In this document: positions 6,322 through 8,279 of the stretch, one piece after another
Layout of the letters: each line of letters opens with the position of its first letter
Numbering within the stretch: position 1 is the first letter of the stretch
Source: Limnochordia bacterium
GTDB lineage: Bacteria > Bacillota > Limnochordia > Darwinibacteriales > B1SED10-159
Direction of reading: 5' to 3'
Assembly: GCA_007132255.1 (NCBI GenBank)
Contig: SLOZ01000136.1
Location: 1 to 8,279 of the forward strand
DNA length: 8,279 bases
Notes under the pieces: model-generated
Told to the model about the DNA's origin: nothing
Database searches by the model: none
What the model saw: the letters and a program-made list of their open reading frames with translations, nothing else
Translations under genes and position numbers: made by a program

Positions 6322-7935
6322 TCACCTGGTCTGAACGGATCGCGATCGTCCTTCGGGCCTGACCCAGGTGGATTCCACCATTTGGCCCATCTGCAGATAT
6401 GCAGTCTGTTTGATGTCGTCATCCACAGCTATTGCGGTAAAAACAACTGGCAGGCTCACTGCCTGGAAAAAATCCTGGTGATCTTGGACCCGAAAGTGCA
6501 GACGTGGTTCGGACGCGTGCCCGCTTTGTCCGCAGTGGCCCAACACATCGCCAGTTTGGACCATTTGGCCCACCTGCACTCGCAGGGTACCCGGGATGAA
6601 ATGGCTCAAGAAGGAGTACTCACCCTCGCAGTGCCGGATAACACAGTAATTCCCGCGCATGTCTTTGGCCAACCAATCCAACGTCAGCGTTCCGGGACGG
6701 ACGCGTTCGGGAACATCGCTCCGCACCTCCACTACCTCACCGGGGGCTGGAGCAACCACCGGTTCCCCATAGCAGAAATAGTCAGTGCGATCACTGCCTT
6801 CACCGCGATGACTGCCACCTTGATCATTGATCACCAAGAGGTCATAGGCATAGCGCTGGTTCCATAGACCTCGGGGCGGCGTTGAATCGAGCTGGACGCT
6901 GCCATGCGCCACCAACCAGCGCCCCTGCACTGGCAGATAGTACTGCGTCTGCTGCTCATATGTATTCACATCAGGGAATGCGCCACGGTATGTCACCCAA
7001 GTCGCAACCAGACCCCGAAACTGACGAGTCATCTGCGCCAGTTGCCAGGGGTTCAGCATGGATGCCCATTGACTGAAGAGAAGCTTGGCCACGGAAAGCA
7101 GCCGTCCCTGGCGCTGGGCCGGACCGGGTAACCGAATAGCGGTACCAACTGGTGCTGGACTAGCAGCGGTTTTCGGGCCACCGCCTCCAAGCACGATGAT
7201 AACCACTGCAGTGCCAGCTAACCCGGGCAGCGCTGCAGCGACCGGGAGCACCCCGACCATGGACAGAGTGAAAGCGGCCCATGCGACTGCTGCTCCTATA
7301 GAAATTGCGGATAGGCCATACCACGTCCAAGGCAGCCATAGGGCGCAGAGTACCAGGAGCATGAACAAGGGTGATCGCAGAACTGCCAGGGACGGAACCA
7401 AAAGCGCAACCACCATGGAAATCCCCAAACACACAGCCGAGATGAACAGCAACAGCGTCAAACTCTGATTCCAGAATAACCGTGATTGACCAAAGACCGA
7501 CCATTTTGGCAGCGACACCGCTGCGCTAGAACCATCATCGTGGGACGGAGTCGAAGGCAGTTGCTGGCCTTGGTCGTGGTCTTCTCCTAAGGGAATCGAA
7601 TGGTCTCGCGCCATGGGCTCGCCCTGAGTGGGGGAGATCTTCTGGCTCATATGGATGTGGTTGTGCGAGTTTTGTGGTGCGTGTGGTTCATGCCCGTTTA
7701 CAGATGGCCGGCTAACGACGGCTCGTCCCGCCAGCATACTGGATTTTTCGCTTAGATCCAACCCGCCGGAATTCAGTGCATGTCGTTCCGACACGGCTAC
7801 GCGTGCATGCTGCCTGTAGTTTCCGCCACAACCTAGAGGTCGCAGAACTGCCTTTGGTTTGAAGGATTCGGCAGGGCTGTGATAAGCAAAATCCCTACAT
7901 CGTCGGTCCCGGGGTGAGTGTCTTGTTGCTTCCAC
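6322..7935 (-). CDS. Membrane-anchored protein with a divergent M23 (LytM-like) peptidase domain
   Basis: A 537-residue protein if GTG 7935 is the start. Residues 1-155 are polar and look disordered, with a His-rich patch at 82-95. Residues 158-250 hold three or four hydrophobic segments (about 159-181, 187-205, 208-228, 230-250). A linker follows, then an M23-like domain at about 355-485: RYAYDLL (D365), APAPGEVVEV, GNYCVIRH, SHF (H445), VQVGQMVQTGDVLGHCG and PRLHFRV (H480). In LytM the zinc ligands are His, Asp and His. Here the first His is replaced by R361 and the first His of HLH by R478, so activity is doubtful. Such domains cut cell-wall peptides or act as scaffolds for other hydrolases. 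The start is uncertain: in-frame ATGs at about residues 96 and 108 lack good binding sites, while the GTG has a near-perfect one. It is followed by the GDPD gene. Confidence 0.8.
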   Translation of the reverse strand: MEATRHSPRDRRCRDFAYHSPAESFKPKAVLRPLGCGGNYRQHARVAVSERHALNSGGLDLSEKSSMLAGRAVVSRPSVNGHEPHAPQNSHNHIHMSQKISPTQGEPMARDHSIPLGEDHDQGQQLPSTPSHDDGSSAAVSLPKWSVFGQSRLFWNQSLTLLLFISAVCLGISMVVALLVPSLAVLRSPLFMLLVLCALWLPWTWYGLSAISIGAAVAWAAFTLSMVGVLPVAAALPGLAGTAVVIIVLGGGGPKTAASPAPVGTAIRLPGPAQRQGRLLSVAKLLFSQWASMLNPWQLAQMTRQFRGLVATWVTYRGAFPDVNTYEQQTQYYLPVQGRWLVAHGSVQLDSTPPRGLWNQRYAYDLLVINDQGGSHRGEGSDRTDYFCYGEPVVAPAPGEVVEVRSDVPERVRPGTLTLDWLAKDMRGNYCVIRHCEGEYSFLSHFIPGTLRVQVGQMVQTGDVLGHCGQSGHASEPRLHFRVQDHQDFFQAVSLPVVFTAIAVDDDIKQTAYLQMGQMVESTWVRPEGRSRSVQTR

Positions 7936-7937
7936 AT
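7833..7937 (-). CDS. Possible 34-residue leader peptide overlapping the M23 gene start
   Basis: ATG 7937 lies two bases before the GTG chosen for the M23 gene, in another frame, seven bases after the same GGAGG. It would encode 34 residues (MWKQQDTHPG, then TDDVGILLITALPNP and a stop at TAG 7835-7833). By start codon and spacing this ATG should be favoured over the GTG. It may be a leader peptide, or simply a chance frame. I do not recognise the peptide. Confidence 0.2.
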   Translation of the reverse strand: MWKQQDTHPGTDDVGILLITALPNPSNQRQFCDL

Positions 7938-7940
7938 CGC

Positions 7941-7951
7941 ATCACCTCCTT
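7941..7951 (-). promoter_or_regulatory. Near-perfect Shine-Dalgarno sequence before the M23 gene
   Basis: AAGGAGGTGAT on the minus strand complements nearly the whole anti-Shine-Dalgarno end of 16S rRNA. Two starts follow at usable distance: ATG 7937 (34-residue frame) and GTG 7935 (M23 frame). This supports translation starting here rather than at ATGs 300 bases downstream. Confidence 0.75.
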
Positions 7952-8279
7952 GAAAATCAGCTGTTATTGAGATAGTTGAGAGTTCACACTAAGCAAAAAC
8001 GCAGAAACGAGGAAACGTTGGGCACCGGTTCTGTTTACTATCTACACCGCTGCGTATAGGGCTGCGCACCACCCGGCGTACACGAACCTAGCAGACCCGT
8101 TTCACAGAGAAAGAAGCGTGGTTTACGACCGAGTACGAAATGCCGCGTAGCAGGAATTTCCCCGAGCGGAACAGTCAACGTTGGGCGTTGGAACCCGGCT
8201 GTGCAACAGACGCCCATGTCAGTGACCTGACACCATGAACTATGAAAATGGGCTCGACGAACCCTGTTATGCGGTCGGC
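7952..8279. other. Upstream non-coding region with small repeats
   Basis: I see no supported gene here. One minus-strand frame is open from the edge (8277) to a TAG at 8038, about 79 codons, Cys- and Arg-rich and without a recognisable domain, start site or ribosome binding site; it could be the end of a gene beyond the window but looks like chance. The region holds a perfect inverted repeat TGTCAG-TGAC-CTGACA (8217-8232), a second, CAACG-TTGGG-CGTTG (8176-8190), and a 10-base direct repeat AACGTTGGGC at 8014-8023 and 8177-8186. The promoter of the M23-GDPD pair should lie here, but the best candidate (TTGCTT, 16 bases, TATCTC, ending about 25 bases before the binding site) is weak. Confidence 0.5.
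8217..8232. repeat. Perfect 6-base inverted repeat with 4-base spacer
   Basis: TGTCAG and CTGACA flank TGAC. Size and symmetry suit an operator for a dimeric regulator or a small RNA hairpin. No T-run follows on either strand, so it is not a terminator. It is about 280 bases upstream of the M23 gene start. Confidence 0.4.

Noticed and set aside
6264..6422. 53-residue N-terminal extension of the GDPD
   Set aside because: It overlaps the M23 gene, and the signal peptide and ribosome binding site are at ATG 6263.
8240..8275. tRNA T-arm look-alike (GGGTTCG and GCCC on the minus strand)
   Set aside because: The loop is the wrong size, and no acceptor stem or 3' end follows.
8038..8277. Minus-strand frame open to the window edge
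   Set aside because: Composition is Cys/Arg-rich without motif, and no start or ribosome binding site is visible. It may be a chance frame; the part beyond the window would decide.

Overview
All protein-coding genes I can support lie on the minus strand. In transcription order they are: a membrane-anchored M23-type protein (7935-6322), a secreted glycerophosphodiester phosphodiesterase (6263-5268), a 461-base gap, an organophosphate-type MFS transporter (4806-3559), a PHP-domain metallohydrolase (3514-2612), a class II ketose-bisphosphate aldolase (2508-1651), a PfkB-family sugar kinase (1630-515), and the start of a secreted HEAT-repeat-like protein that runs off the left edge (292-1).

The organism looks like a Gram-positive bacterium of the Firmicutes type with moderate GC (mid-50s percent by eye, not counted). 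The reasons are the strong AAGGAGG-type ribosome binding sites before most genes, the use of TTG and GTG starts, and the gene content. I cannot name a genus.

Layout: 1-292 is a partial gene. 293-514 is intergenic, with a weak palindrome plus T-run. 515-4806 is a compact block of four genes with gaps of 20, 103 and 44 bases, most likely one operon. 4807-5267 is a long non-coding leader rich in inverted repeats. 5268-7935 is a two-gene block with a 58-base gap. 7938-8279 is non-coding as far as I can see.

The four-gene block reads as a sugar-phosphate route. An OPA-family carrier imports a phosphorylated compound. The PHP enzyme may hydrolyse an ester. The PfkB kinase adds a phosphate. The aldolase splits the resulting ketose bisphosphate (or similar) into triose units. 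The exported GDPD just upstream would release glycerol 3-phosphate or a related phosphate ester outside the cell, which fits uptake by the OPA carrier. The exact substrate cannot be read from the sequence.

The points most worth a second look are the structured leader upstream of the transporter (around 4926-5034), the Lys in place of the second substrate-binding Arg of the transporter, the M23 domain that lacks two of its usual histidines, and the substrate of the operon as a whole. I saw no tRNA, rRNA, CRISPR array, insertion sequence or phage gene.
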